A stretch of DNA of 64,000 nucleotides from Herbidospora sakaeratensis (GTDB taxonomy: Bacteria > Actinomycetota > Actinomycetes > Streptosporangiales > Streptosporangiaceae): NCBI RefSeq assembly GCF_001570525.1, contig NZ_BBXC01000025.1, forward strand, positions 1 through 64,000. The letters are read 5' to 3'. Numbering within the stretch: the stretch's first letter is position 1; each line of letters begins with the position of its first letter. Below, one piece after another: positions 27,939 to 36,267 of the stretch. Below the pieces are notes generated by a model that was given only the letters and a program-made list of their open reading frames with translations, searched no databases and was not told the origin of the DNA. The position numbers and the translations under genes are program-made.

Positions 27939-28664
27939 TTACGGAGTCGGACGCCGCAGCCGTGTGACGAACTTGTAGCGGTCGCCCCGGTAGAGGGACT
28001 GGGCCCACTCCACCGGATTGCCGTCGGCGTCGAAGGCGTGCCGGGTCAGCATCAGCATCGGCAGGCCGATGTCGACGCCGAGGACCTGTGAGTCGTAGGG
28101 GGTGGCCAGGACCGTCTCGATGATCTCCTCGGCGTCGGAGAGCCGGACGCTGTAGGCGTTGTGGAGGGTCTCGTACAGCGAGGGGTGGCCCTCCAGCTCG
28201 CGCCGCAGCCGTGGGAATCGCCGCGCCGAGAGGTGGGTGGTGTCGATCGACATCGGTTCGCCGTTGGCCAGGCGGAGGCGGTGGATGCGCAGCACCCGGC
28301 CGCCGGGGTTGATGGCCAGCCGCCGGCCGAGGGCCTCGTCGGCGGTGATGTAGGAGATGTCGAGGATCTTGGTGTCGGGTTCGAGGCCGACGGTACGCAG
28401 GTCCTGCACATAAGAGGTGAGCTGGAGCACCTGGGCGACCTTGGGCTGGGCGACGAAGGTGCCCTTGCCCTGGATGCGGATCAGGCGACCCTCGACGACG
28501 AGTTCGGTCAGCGCCTGGCGTACCGTCGTGCGTGAGGTCTCGAAGCGCACCGCGAGGGTGCGCTCGGGGGGCAGGGCACTCCCGGCGGGCAGGCTCTTGG
28601 TGAGCTCGAGCAGGCTACGTTTGACGTCGTAGTACTTCGGCACCCGGGGAGTGTCTTCGGTCAC
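27939..28664 (-). CDS. GntR/HutC-family regulator in the biotin operon
   Basis: 241-residue regulator. N-terminal winged helix (about 10-75: [26 protein letters not shown]) and a C-terminal UTRA effector domain (about 95-238; [20 protein letters not shown] is typical). The GTG start overlaps the bioF stop (GTGA) and it ends 10 bases before bioD, so it is co-transcribed within the biotin genes. A role as biotin-operon regulator is an inference from position; HutC-type proteins more often sense sugars or amino-acid derivatives. Confidence 0.88.
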   Translation of the reverse strand: MTEDTPRVPKYYDVKRSLLELTKSLPAGSALPPERTLAVRFETSRTTVRQALTELVVEGRLIRIQGKGTFVAQPKVAQVLQLTSYVQDLRTVGLEPDTKILDISYITADEALGRRLAINPGGRVLRIHRLRLANGEPMSIDTTHLSARRFPRLRRELEGHPSLYETLHNAYSVRLSDAEEIIETVLATPYDSQVLGVDIGLPMLMLTRHAFDADGNPVEWAQSLYRGDRYKFVTRLRRPTP

Positions 28665-29812
28665 GCGGTCACCTTCGTTCCGGCCACGGCGGCGAGCGCG
28701 CGCCCGGTCACCGCGAGATCTTCGGACCCCAGATTGGCCCGAGCGGTCAACCTTAGACAAGACCGCCCGTCGGGGACCGAAGGGGGTCGGAAGCAGCCGA
28801 CCTTCACACCGTGGTCCGCGCAGGTCGCTGCGGCGGCCAGGGCCCGGTGGGGGTCGCCCAGCACCACCGGCACCACGGCGGCGGCCGGCTCGGCGGTCTC
28901 GAGCCCGAGTTCGCGGGCGGTCGAGGCCAGTGCGAGGGCGATTTCCCGGGCTCGTTTCGGCAGGTCAGGCTCCTGTTCGAGGATGCGCAGCGCGGCGAGG
29001 GCCGCTCCGGCGCTCGCGGGGGCGAGGCCGGTGTCGAAGATGAACGACCGGCCGGTGTCGACGAGGGTGTCGATCACCTCCGGCGCGCCCAGCACGGCGC
29101 CGCCCTGGGAGCCGAGCGACTTCGACAACGTGACGGTTCTCACAATGTGAGCATTCCCCGCAAGTCCGGCATTGTGAACCGCCCCGCGGCCGTATTCCCC
29201 GACGACACCGAGCGCGTGGGCCTCGTCGACGACGAGGAGCGCTCCATTCCGTACGGCCACCTCGGAGAGCGCCCCCAGCGGCGCGAGGTCGCCGTCGACG
29301 GAGAAGACCGCGTCGGTGACCACCACCGCGTTCTCCTCCTCGCGGCCGGCCAGCGCCTTCTCGACGGCGCCGACGTCGCCGTGGGGGGTCACCACCACGC
29401 GGGCGCGGGCGAGGCGGCAGGCGTCGACGATCGAGGCGTGGTTGCCCGCGTCGGAGACGACCAGCCCACCTCGGCCGAGCGTCGCCACGGCGGCGAGGTT
29501 GGCGAGGTAGCCCGAGGAGAACACGAGCGACCTGGGGGAGTGGGCGAAGGCCGCGAGGGCCTCCTCCAGCTCGTGGTGGAGGCGGGTGCTCCCGGTGACC
29601 AGCCGGGACCCGGTCGCGCCGGTGCCCCACTCGCGGGTCGCCGCCACGGCCGCCTCGGTCAACCGGGGGTCGCGGCAGAGCCCCAGGTAGTCGTTGGAGG
29701 CCAGGTCGAGCAGCCCGTCGAAGTCGGGCGAGCGTGGACGCAGCACCCGGGTCAGCCCGGCGGCGGCGCGGCGCTCGGCGGCCTGGCGAAGTCGATCGAT
29801 CGGCCCATGCAT
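28661..29812 (-). CDS. bioF: 8-amino-7-oxononanoate synthase
   Basis: PLP enzyme joining pimeloyl thioester and alanine in biotin synthesis; 383 residues. Family motifs: NDYLGL near the N-terminus, GSGxSR-type [26 protein letters not shown], and the PLP lysine in [11 protein letters not shown]. First gene of a bioF-gntR-bioD unit. The start ATG is 67 bases from the PdtaS start on the other strand. Confidence 0.94.
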   Translation of the reverse strand: MHGPIDRLRQAAERRAAAGLTRVLRPRSPDFDGLLDLASNDYLGLCRDPRLTEAAVAATREWGTGATGSRLVTGSTRLHHELEEALAAFAHSPRSLVFSSGYLANLAAVATLGRGGLVVSDAGNHASIVDACRLARARVVVTPHGDVGAVEKALAGREEENAVVVTDAVFSVDGDLAPLGALSEVAVRNGALLVVDEAHALGVVGEYGRGAVHNAGLAGNAHIVRTVTLSKSLGSQGGAVLGAPEVIDTLVDTGRSFIFDTGLAPASAGAALAALRILEQEPDLPKRAREIALALASTARELGLETAEPAAAVVPVVLGDPHRALAAAATCADHGVKVGCFRPPSVPDGRSCLRLTARANLGSEDLAVTGRALAAVAGTKVTA

Positions 29813-29879
29813 GGAGAGATGATGCCAGGTGCCGTGTCCCGATTGGCGTTCGGTCCCGCTCAGCACGCATGATGCATTG

Positions 29880-31358
29880 GTGCCGACTCTCAGCGACCTG
29901 GTGGCAAAGCACACCGATCTGTCCGCCGCCGACCTCGAATGGGTGCATTCGCTGGTCTCCGACTGGCAGTTGCTCGCCGACCTGTCCTTCGCCGACCTCA
30001 TCCTGTGGATCCCCGCCGAAGAGGGCTGGATCGCGGTCGCCCAGATGCGGCCGACGACCGGGCCGACGGTCTACCACGACGACGTCGTCGGTTCCTTCAT
30101 CGGGCGCAGCGAGCGGCCGCTGATCGAGACGGCCTGGCAGGAGCGGCGCATCTGCCGCGAGGGCGACCCCGACTGGTCGACCGGGGTGCCGGTCCGCGAG
30201 GAGACGATCCCGGTCCGCCGCGCCCTCGACGGGCCGCTCATCGGGGTCATCCAGCGCTCGACCAACCTCTCGTCGGCGCGTACGCCCTCGCGGCTGGAGC
30301 TGACCTATCTCCAGAGCGCCTCCGACCTGGCCCAGATGGTCGCCGAGGGCCGGTTCCCCTTCCACGGCGACGAGCCCATGCTGGTCCGGTCGCCGAGGGT
30401 GGGCGACGGGCTGCTGCGGCTCGACCGGGCCGGGCGGGTTACCTACGCCTCGCCCAACGCGCTGAGCGCCTACCGCCGTCTGGGGCTGCACGCCGACCTG
30501 GTCGGCTCGGAGCTCGGCAAGACGACGGCCGACCTCTGCTACCGCGACGAGCCGATCAACGAAGACCTGATGCTGGTCGCCAGCGGCAAGGTGCCCAGGG
30601 AGACCGAGGTGGAGCGCGGCGGCACGGTCGTCCAGCTCCGGGCGATCCCGCTGATCATCTCCGGGGGCCGCATCGGCGCGCTGGTGCTGGTGCGCGACGT
30701 GACCGAGCTGCGCCGCCGCGAGCGCGAGCTGCTGACCAAGGACGCCACGATCCGGGAGATCCACCACCGGGTGAAGAACAACCTGCAGACGGTGGCCGCG
30801 CTGCTGCGGCTCCAGTCGCGCCGCCTGCGGGTGCCCGAGGGGCGGGCCGCGCTCGACGAGGCGGTCAGAAGGGTCGGATCAATCGCGATCGTGCACGAGA
30901 CCCTGGCGCAGATGCCCGAGGAACTGGTCGCCTTCGACGAGATCGCCGACCGGGTGATCCACATGACGGCCGAGGTGTCGGTGGCCCAGGTCGCGCTGCG
31001 GCGGGCGGGCACGTTCGGCATCCTGCCCGCGGCGGTGGCGACGCCGATCGCGATGGTGCTCACCGAGCTGCTGCAGAACGCCGTGGAGCACGGGCTCGAC
31101 GGGCGGCCGGGCAACGTCGAGGTGCGGGTGGAGCGCCATCAGGACACGCTCGAGATGGTGATCGCCGACGAGGGCCAGGGGCTGCCGCCGGGATTCGACA
31201 TCGAGACGAACAGCAATCTCGGCCTGCAGATCGTGCGGACCCTCGTGGTGGGAGAACTTTCCGGGCATCTGAACATGGCCCCGCGAGAAGGCGGCGGCAC
31301 GGAAGTCGTCCTCAGCATTCCGGTGAACGTTCCCACCAATGACATTCACCGGATTTGA
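29880..31358 (+). CDS. pdtaS: Sensor histidine kinase, PdtaS-like
   Basis: 492 residues from a GTG start (VPTLSDLVAKHT, as in mycobacterial PdtaS). A GAF-type N-terminal domain (about 10-150), a PAS-like domain (about 170-280), then a HisKA_2 dimerisation helix with the phospho-acceptor in EIHHRVKNNLQTVAALLRLQ and an HATPase domain (TELLQNAVEHGL, ADEGQGLPPGF, NLGLQIV). Cytosolic; in mycobacteria it signals to the RNA-binding antiterminator PdtaR. No response regulator gene adjoins it here. Confidence 0.93.
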   Translation: MPTLSDLVAKHTDLSAADLEWVHSLVSDWQLLADLSFADLILWIPAEEGWIAVAQMRPTTGPTVYHDDVVGSFIGRSERPLIETAWQERRICREGDPDWSTGVPVREETIPVRRALDGPLIGVIQRSTNLSSARTPSRLELTYLQSASDLAQMVAEGRFPFHGDEPMLVRSPRVGDGLLRLDRAGRVTYASPNALSAYRRLGLHADLVGSELGKTTADLCYRDEPINEDLMLVASGKVPRETEVERGGTVVQLRAIPLIISGGRIGALVLVRDVTELRRRERELLTKDATIREIHHRVKNNLQTVAALLRLQSRRLRVPEGRAALDEAVRRVGSIAIVHETLAQMPEELVAFDEIADRVIHMTAEVSVAQVALRRAGTFGILPAAVATPIAMVLTELLQNAVEHGLDGRPGNVEVRVERHQDTLEMVIADEGQGLPPGFDIETNSNLGLQIVRTLVVGELSGHLNMAPREGGGTEVVLSIPVNVPTNDIHRI

Positions 31359-31411
31359 CCCGTGCGCAATATTCGCGCAATGCGGGCCCGATCTAATTCG
31401 GTTGTATGTGG

Positions 31412-31666
31412 TCAGACGTTGGCACGGGCGCGGGCCCGGGCGGTGCGGCGCTTGAGAGCGCGACGCTCGTCCTCACTGAGGCCGCCCCAGACGCCGGCGT
31501 CCTGCGCCGACTCCAGAGCCCACTTCAGGCACAGTTCGCTGACCGTGCACTGACGGCAGACCTGCTTGGCCTCTTCAATCTGCATCAACGCGGGCCCGGT
31601 GTTGCCGATCGGGAAGAACAGCTCGGGGTCCACGTCACGGCAGGCAGCGCGGTGGCGCCAGTCCAT
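31412..31666 (-). CDS. whiB1: WhiB1-like iron-sulfur transcription regulator
   Basis: 84-residue WhiB-family protein, very close to WhiB1/WblE (MDWRHRAACRDVDPELFFP). Four cluster-binding cysteines: AACRD, VCRQC and ELCLKW. The turn GVWGG and a basic C-terminal tail for DNA contact (RRALKRRTARARARA) follow. The ATG at 31666 has AAGGAGT upstream; an in-frame GTG nine bases earlier overlaps that site and is rejected. WhiB1 binds a nitric-oxide-sensitive 4Fe-4S cluster and the main sigma factor. A CRP-type palindrome lies upstream. Confidence 0.95.
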   Translation of the reverse strand: MDWRHRAACRDVDPELFFPIGNTGPALMQIEEAKQVCRQCTVSELCLKWALESAQDAGVWGGLSEDERRALKRRTARARARANV

Positions 31667-31712
31667 GCGTTCCACTCCTTCGTAAGTGGAGCCTGGGCGG
31701 CTCCTGCACCTT

Positions 31713-31728
31713 TGTGAACAGATTCACT
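31713..31728. promoter_or_regulatory. CRP-type palindrome upstream of whiB1-like gene
   Basis: TGTGA-ACAGAT-TCACT, one mismatch from TGTGA-N6-TCACA, 47-62 bases upstream of the start codon. In Mycobacterium tuberculosis whiB1 is known to be controlled by the cAMP receptor protein, so the site is probably functional. The rest of the 275-base region between whiB1 and the lipid kinase gene shows nothing else that I can name. Confidence 0.75.
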
Positions 31729-31941
31729 AACTGACGCGAACGGCCGCCCGAAAAGTTTGAGGGACGAGATTCGCGATGACGATCGCCGGGAACCTTGCCG
31801 TGAGCTGTGGCTCTCGAAAGGTCCTACGTTCCGACGTCGCGTTCAGCTTTTCAGCCACTCCTACAGCACACAAGAGGTTTGGGGGAAGGTTTTGCGGGTC
31901 CTAGCTGTCGGATGCGTCACACTATGACCGCTTGTAACTGT

Positions 31942-32895
31942 CTAGACCAGAACTTGTAACGCGTCCGGGATAGAGCGAAATGTGACCCTTTCCCGTTCTC
32001 CCAGGTAGTCGCCGTCAAGCTGCAGTGCGATGGGCCGGGCCGCCTCGATCGTGAAAACACTCTCGTCATGTGCTTGAACGAGGTGTTTACCCGTCGGCAA
32101 TCCCTGAGGGTCGCCGACGATCTGCCGGAGCAGGTTCACCACGGCCGGTAGCCGCAGTTTCGTCATCCCCAGCAGATCGAGGCCGGTGTCGAATCCGGCC
32201 CACGGCGTCGGGTTGACCGGCCGGCTCCCGACGAACGTCCAGGGCGCGGTGTTCGACACGATCGCCAGGAAGATCCCTGGTACGTCGCGCTGCCCCGGCC
32301 GGGTCAGGGTCATCGCCGGATGCCGCCGGTCGGTCATGAGGTAGTGCCGCAGGGCCGTCTGCATGTACAACGTCGGCGAAGCCCGGTAACCGGCGCTGCG
32401 CAGTCCTTCGACGGCTCTGATGACCTCGGCGTCCCAGCCCAGGTCGGCACAGAATGTGAAGTAGCGAGACTCGACCCCTGCCCCGGTGCCGGAATCTCTA
32501 ACATCCCATTCGGCCAGCCCGAGGCTGATCGTGCGGGAGCGGCCCTCACGCAGCGCCTCGAGGACCGCGCCGGTGGCCTCGATCGGGTTGTTCGGCAGCC
32601 CCAGCGCCCGCGCCAGCACGTTGGCGCTGCCGCCCGGAATGATGATCATCTTGGCCCGGTCGTCGGCCGCCATCAATCCGTTGGCGACCTCGTTGACCGT
32701 CCCGTCGCCGCCGAGGACGGCCACCGCGTCGAAGCCCTTCTCCTTGGCGTGGGCCGCCAGCACCGACGCGTGACCCCGATATCCGGTCTCGGCGACCTCC
32801 AGGTCGACCGCCGCCCCGAGCGCCCGCAGCAGGACGTCGAGCGTGCGCCGGTTGGTCGACGTCGCCTTGGGGTTGACCAGCAGAAGTGCCCGCAT
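31942..32895 (-). CDS. Diacylglycerol/lipid kinase family protein (YegS-like)
   Basis: 317-residue cytoplasmic lipid kinase. The ATP-binding motif GGDGTVNEVANGL (about 62-74) and GGSANVLARALGLP are intact, and the C-terminal half (ALQLDGDYLGERERVTFRSIPDALQVLV, quoted only in part as LQLDGDYLGE) is usual for the family. It probably phosphorylates diacylglycerol or a related lipid. Divergent from a small membrane protein gene. Confidence 0.9.
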   Translation of the reverse strand: MRALLLVNPKATSTNRRTLDVLLRALGAAVDLEVAETGYRGHASVLAAHAKEKGFDAVAVLGGDGTVNEVANGLMAADDRAKMIIIPGGSANVLARALGLPNNPIEATGAVLEALREGRSRTISLGLAEWDVRDSGTGAGVESRYFTFCADLGWDAEVIRAVEGLRSAGYRASPTLYMQTALRHYLMTDRRHPAMTLTRPGQRDVPGIFLAIVSNTAPWTFVGSRPVNPTPWAGFDTGLDLLGMTKLRLPAVVNLLRQIVGDPQGLPTGKHLVQAHDESVFTIEAARPIALQLDGDYLGERERVTFRSIPDALQVLV

Positions 32896-32930
32896 GCCTG
32901 AAGGTTATGCGACGGGTAGTCTCACCAACT

Positions 32931-33311
32931 GTGCAGAACCGTCCCTTCACCATCCTCGTCGCGGCGGTCGTCGTCGCGATCGAAGGACTGGCCGCCGTCG
33001 CGATCGGCGGCTGGGTGGCCTATGAGACCCTGCTCGGCGGGGCCGGAGACGTCATGAGCTCGCTCGTGCTGGCGGCGTTCGCGCTGGCCGTGGGCGCCGG
33101 CCTGGTCTGGGTCGCGTGGGGGATCCTCCAGCTGATGCGCTGGAGCCGGGGGCCCGCCGTGGTCACCCAGATCTTCGCCGGGCTCCTGGCCGTCACGCTG
33201 ATCCAGGCGGGGCAGCTCGCCTGGGGGGTGCCGCTGATCGTGGCGGCCGTGGTGATTCTCGTCACTCTTCTCGCGCCGCCGTCGACCCACGCCCTCATGG
33301 GCGACGTCTAG
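32931..33311 (+). CDS. Small integral membrane protein, four spans
   Basis: 126 residues from a GTG start with about four hydrophobic spans (8-30, 45-70, 80-100, 102-120). No conserved functional motif is visible. It is a typical actinomycete membrane protein of unknown role, divergent from the lipid kinase and convergent with the SigF-type gene. Confidence 0.75.
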   Translation: MQNRPFTILVAAVVVAIEGLAAVAIGGWVAYETLLGGAGDVMSSLVLAAFALAVGAGLVWVAWGILQLMRWSRGPAVVTQIFAGLLAVTLIQAGQLAWGVPLIVAAVVILVTLLAPPSTHALMGDV

Positions 33312-33324
33312 CGGCCGGAAACGG

Positions 33325-33356
33325 CTTCGGCCGGCGTCGCGCGACGCCGGCCGAAG
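33325..33356. terminator. Bidirectional terminator
   Basis: A perfect 16-base inverted repeat with no spacer (33325-33340 with 33341-33356, CTTCGGCCGGCGTCGC) between two convergent genes. Confidence 0.75.
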
Positions 33357-33363
33357 GTGATCG

Positions 33364-34164
33364 TCAGTCTTCCGCGGTCAGGCCCTCACGCAGCTGCGCG
33401 AGAGTCCGGGCCAGCAGGCGGGACACGTGCATCTGCGAGATGCCCAGCTCGGTGGCGATCTGCGACTGGGTCATGTTGCCGAAGAACCGCAGCAGCAGGA
33501 TGCGCTTCTCCCGCGGGGGCAGGCGCTCCAGCAGCGGCTTCAGCGACTCGCGGTATTCGACGCCCTCCAGCGACTCGTCGACGATGCCGAGCGAGTCGGA
33601 GACCGCCGGCGCGTCGTCGTCGCCCGAGTCGGGCGCGTCGAGCGAGACCGTCGAGTAGGCGTTGGCCGACTCGAGGCCCTCCAGCACCTCTTCCTCGGTC
33701 ATCTGGAGATGGGCGGCCAGCTCGGCCACCGTGGGCGCCCGGCCCTCGCGCTGCGAGAGCTCGCTGATCGCCTTGGTCAGCGACAACTTCAGCTCCTGCA
33801 GGCGGCGCGGCACGCGGACCGCCCAGCCCTTGTCGCGGAAGTGGCGCTTGATCTCACCGACGATGGTCGGGGTGGCGTAGGTCGAGAACTCGACGCCCCG
33901 GGCCAGGTCGAACCGGTCGATCGACTTGATCAGGCCGATCGTGGCCACCTGGGTCAGGTCGTCGAGCCACTCGCCGCGGTTGCGGAACCGGCGGGCGAGG
34001 TATTCCACCAGCGGAAGGTGCAGCTCCACGAGCTCGTCGCGGATGCGCTGGCGGCGCGGGTCGTCGGCCGGCAGCTCAGCGAGCTCCCCGAAGAGGGTGC
34101 GGGCGCGCACCCGATCCGGGACTCCGGAGTCGCTGGTGGCCATGGCACGGGTCCTTTCCGTCAC
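33364..34164 (-). CDS. sigF: SigB/SigF-family stress sigma factor
   Basis: Group 3 sigma factor of 266 residues: region 2 (LVEYLARRFRNRGEWLDDLTQVATIGLIKSIDRFD region, about 48-85), region 3 (VPRRLQELKLSLTKAISELSQ region) and region 4 (LPPREKRILLLRFFGNMTQSQIATELGISQMHVSRLL region). GTG start overlaps the stop of the anti-sigma kinase gene (GTGA); an ATG at 34143 with GAAAGGA upstream is an alternative. Controlled by partner switching through that kinase. Confidence 0.92.
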   Translation of the reverse strand: MTERTRAMATSDSGVPDRVRARTLFGELAELPADDPRRQRIRDELVELHLPLVEYLARRFRNRGEWLDDLTQVATIGLIKSIDRFDLARGVEFSTYATPTIVGEIKRHFRDKGWAVRVPRRLQELKLSLTKAISELSQREGRAPTVAELAAHLQMTEEEVLEGLESANAYSTVSLDAPDSGDDDAPAVSDSLGIVDESLEGVEYRESLKPLLERLPPREKRILLLRFFGNMTQSQIATELGISQMHVSRLLARTLAQLREGLTAED

Positions 34165-34580
34165 GCCGGCCTCGCCGCGCCTCGCCGCTTGCGCAGCACG
34201 ATCGCCATGTGATCGGGGGAGGACACGGCATCGACGTCGTCGGCGAGCGCGGTGAGCACCATCCAGGCGAAGTCATCGCGTTTGGGCTCGGCGATCCCGA
34301 CGGTGGTGACCTCGACCCGGATCGACATCTCCTGCCCGGTCAGCTCGAACTCCGCGATCAGGTCGGTGCCGGGGACGGCATGGCGCAACAACATCGCGCA
34401 CGCCTCGTCGACGGCGATCCGCAGATCTTCCATCTCGTCGATGGTGAAGTCGAGCCGTGCCGCCAGACCTGCTGTCGCGGTCCGCAACACGGACAGATAG
34501 GCGCTGGCCGCCGGAAGCCGTACGCTCACGGCGTCGCGGATCCCGGCCAGATCCCCTGTGACATCAGTTGCGTCGGTCAC
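34161..34580 (-). CDS. Anti-sigma factor serine kinase (RsbW-like)
   Basis: 139-residue GHKL-type kinase that would bind the downstream sigma factor. GTG start with a strong AAGGAGG site (34584-34590). Ala/Leu-rich N-terminus, then the N-box EMEDLRIAVDEACAML, and a weak glycine-rich part (DDFAWMVLTALADDVDAV). Translationally coupled to sigF. No anti-anti-sigma gene is next to it. Confidence 0.88.
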   Translation of the reverse strand: MTDATDVTGDLAGIRDAVSVRLPAASAYLSVLRTATAGLAARLDFTIDEMEDLRIAVDEACAMLLRHAVPGTDLIAEFELTGQEMSIRVEVTTVGIAEPKRDDFAWMVLTALADDVDAVSSPDHMAIVLRKRRGAARPA

Positions 34581-34685
34581 GATCCTCCTTGCCCTGCCGG
34601 CCACATCTCGCGGGGCCGCATGTTTGCAACCTACCGCCACTCGACCGCGATTGCTCGGCTTGGACGCGCCGATGCCGGAAATGCG

Positions 34686-34727
34686 CGGACCCCGCACGGA
34701 AAGCTCCAAGAGATCGCGCGGGGTCCG
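34686..34727 (-). terminator. Terminator downstream of sodN
   Basis: 10-bp stem CGGACCCCGC (34686-34695) with 34718-34727 and a 22-base loop, just after the sodN stop. No long T-run follows on the minus strand. Confidence 0.5.
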
Positions 34728-34739
34728 GGGCGGAAGGCC

Positions 34740-35126
34740 TTAGGCGGCCTTCGTCTCCCAGAAGATCTTCGCGATCTCGTCGATCTTGCCCAGGAGGTCG
34801 TCGGCCTTGGCGACGTCGACGGTGCCCTTGGCGCCGGCGGCGCCGGCCAGCTTGGTGGCGTCCCAGAAGAGCTGGTGGAGCTGCGGGTGCGCCTCCAGGT
34901 GCGGGGGCTTGAAGTAGTCGGTCCAGAGCACCCACAGGTGGTGCTTGACCAGCTCGGCCCGCTCCTCCTTGATCGTGAGGGCCCGCGAACGGAACACCGG
35001 GTCGTCGTTGTCGGCGTACTTCTGCATGATCGCCTTGACCGATTCGGCCTCGATACGCGCCTGGGCGGGGTCGTAGACGCCGCACGGCAGGTCACAATGG
35101 GCCGATGCCACGTGCTTGGCAAGCAT
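34740..35126 (-). CDS. sodN: Nickel superoxide dismutase
   Basis: Ni-SOD precursor of 128 residues. A short propeptide ends before the nickel hook HCDLPCGVYDP (His, two Cys and the backbone amine bind nickel), then the four-helix body (YADNDDPVFRSRALTIKEE, HHLWVLWTDYFKPPHLE). The propeptide must be removed to expose His1; the peptidase is encoded on the opposite strand 57 bases away. It removes superoxide in the cytoplasm. Confidence 0.97.
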   Translation of the reverse strand: MLAKHVASAHCDLPCGVYDPAQARIEAESVKAIMQKYADNDDPVFRSRALTIKEERAELVKHHLWVLWTDYFKPPHLEAHPQLHQLFWDATKLAGAAGAKGTVDVAKADDLLGKIDEIAKIFWETKAA

Positions 35127-35183
35127 CGGGTTTCCTTTCGTCAGAGTGGCTGCGGTTCCGACATTACTGCTCCGAGGTGGATC

Positions 35184-35498
35184 ATGTTCACCAGCGTCCG
35201 GGTCTCCGGGGATTCCATGCTTCCGGCCCTGCGGCCGGGCGACTGTCTGCTGGTGCGCCGCGCCGCGAAGATCCGGCCGGGAGACGTCGTGATCGCTCGC
35301 ATACCCGGAAACCTCATCGTCAAAAGGGTGTTCCGGTGGACCGATGAGGGCTGGTGGCTCGAGAGCGACAACCAGCGGGCGCCCGGCCGGAAGGACTCGT
35401 GGGACTTCGGCGCGATTCCCCAGGACCGGATCGTCGGGAAGGTGGTCGGCCGTTACTGGCCGTCACTCGCCTTCGGGCCGCGTTTCCTGGCCCGGTAG
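35184..35498 (+). CDS. sodX: Nickel-SOD maturation peptidase (S26 family, SodX)
   Basis: 104-residue signal-peptidase-fold protein without a membrane anchor. The catalytic Ser is in VSGDSMLPALRPGD and the general-base Lys in LIVKRVFRW; GRKDSWDFGAIP is the box III/E part. It would cleave the SodN propeptide. Divergent from sodN, sharing a 57-base promoter region. Its last 46 bases overlap the convergent CGNR gene. Confidence 0.93.
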   Translation: MFTSVRVSGDSMLPALRPGDCLLVRRAAKIRPGDVVIARIPGNLIVKRVFRWTDEGWWLESDNQRAPGRKDSWDFGAIPQDRIVGKVVGRYWPSLAFGPRFLAR

Positions 35499-35998
35499 GC
35501 GGCCACGTTGGCCCGGCTGGCGCAGCGTTCGGAGCAGTAGCGCCGCGACTTGTTCGACGAGGTGTCGAGGTAGGCGTTGCGGCAGGGCGTGGCGTGGCAG
35601 ATGCCCAGCCGGTCGACCCCGAGGCCGGTGACCACGCTCGCCAGGCCCATCACCGACCCGACCGCGACGGTGTCGCCGACCCGGCCGCCCTCGGTCAGGT
35701 GCATGTGCCAGGGCTGGCCGTCGTGCCCGGCGATCTGGGGGTGGACGGGATGGCGCACCAGCAGTCCGTTCAGGCGCTGCACCACGTCGTCCTCGTCGCC
35801 CTCGGCGGCCGACTCGAACACCTCGGTCAGTTCGTCGCGCAGCTCGATGACGTGGTCGAGGTCGCGCCGGGTCGCCCGCCCGGCGGCCTCGGTCCGGCCG
35901 GTCTCGGCCAGCAGGCCGCGCAGCCCGTCGAGGGTCTTCAGATCGTCCCGGCGGTTGACGAGGAGGACGGCCAGTTCGGCATAGGAGGTCAAGTCCAC
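35453..35998 (-). CDS. CGNR zinc-finger regulator (ABATE domain)
   Basis: 181-residue regulator with a stress-response ABATE-like N-terminal domain (AELAVLLVNRRDDLKTLDGL) and a C-terminal CGNR zinc finger (ICHATPCRNAYLDTSSNKSRRYCSERCASRANVAAYRARKR, quoted by its Cys positions CHATPC and CSERC). GTG start. It shares 46 bases of antiparallel coding sequence with sodX. A nearby inverted repeat is a candidate operator. Targets unknown. Confidence 0.88.
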   Translation of the reverse strand: MDLTSYAELAVLLVNRRDDLKTLDGLRGLLAETGRTEAAGRATRRDLDHVIELRDELTEVFESAAEGDEDDVVQRLNGLLVRHPVHPQIAGHDGQPWHMHLTEGGRVGDTVAVGSVMGLASVVTGLGVDRLGICHATPCRNAYLDTSSNKSRRYCSERCASRANVAAYRARKRGPKASDGQ

Positions 35999-36004
35999 GG
36001 GGAA

Positions 36005-36045
36005 CCCTGTAATAGGTGACTCAGGACATTGAGTATTACACAGGG
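36005..36045. promoter_or_regulatory. Inverted repeat between CGNR regulator and malic enzyme
   Basis: CCCTGTAATA (36005-36014) and TATTACACAGGG (36034-36045) form an imperfect palindrome with a two-base slip, centred 27 bases upstream of the CGNR gene start. A candidate operator for self-control. The rest of the 269-base gap to malic enzyme shows only a weak promoter-like CACACTAG. Confidence 0.45.
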
Positions 36046-36267
36046 ACGGAAAGTTCCAAAGAGATTGTCAGGGCATCAAAGGCGAATCGACTGCGGCGTA
36101 TCTGACCGCGAGGGGCCGTCTCAGCATGTGGCACACTAGGGCAACGGGTGACCCCCGTGCCCGAGACGGCCGTCAACGACGACGGTTCCGGTGTCTATCC
36201 ATGCCGCGGGCCCTCGTCTCGTAACGGTCTGTGTTGTGTCCGTCACCAGACATCAGGGGTCAGCGTA

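Noticed and set aside
28651-29872. Plus-strand frames inside bioF
   Set aside because: Shadow of bioF without ribosome site or recognisable domain.
31412-31675. GTG at 31675 as whiB1 start
   Set aside because: It overlaps the AAGGAGT ribosome site, and WhiB1 proteins start at MDWRH.
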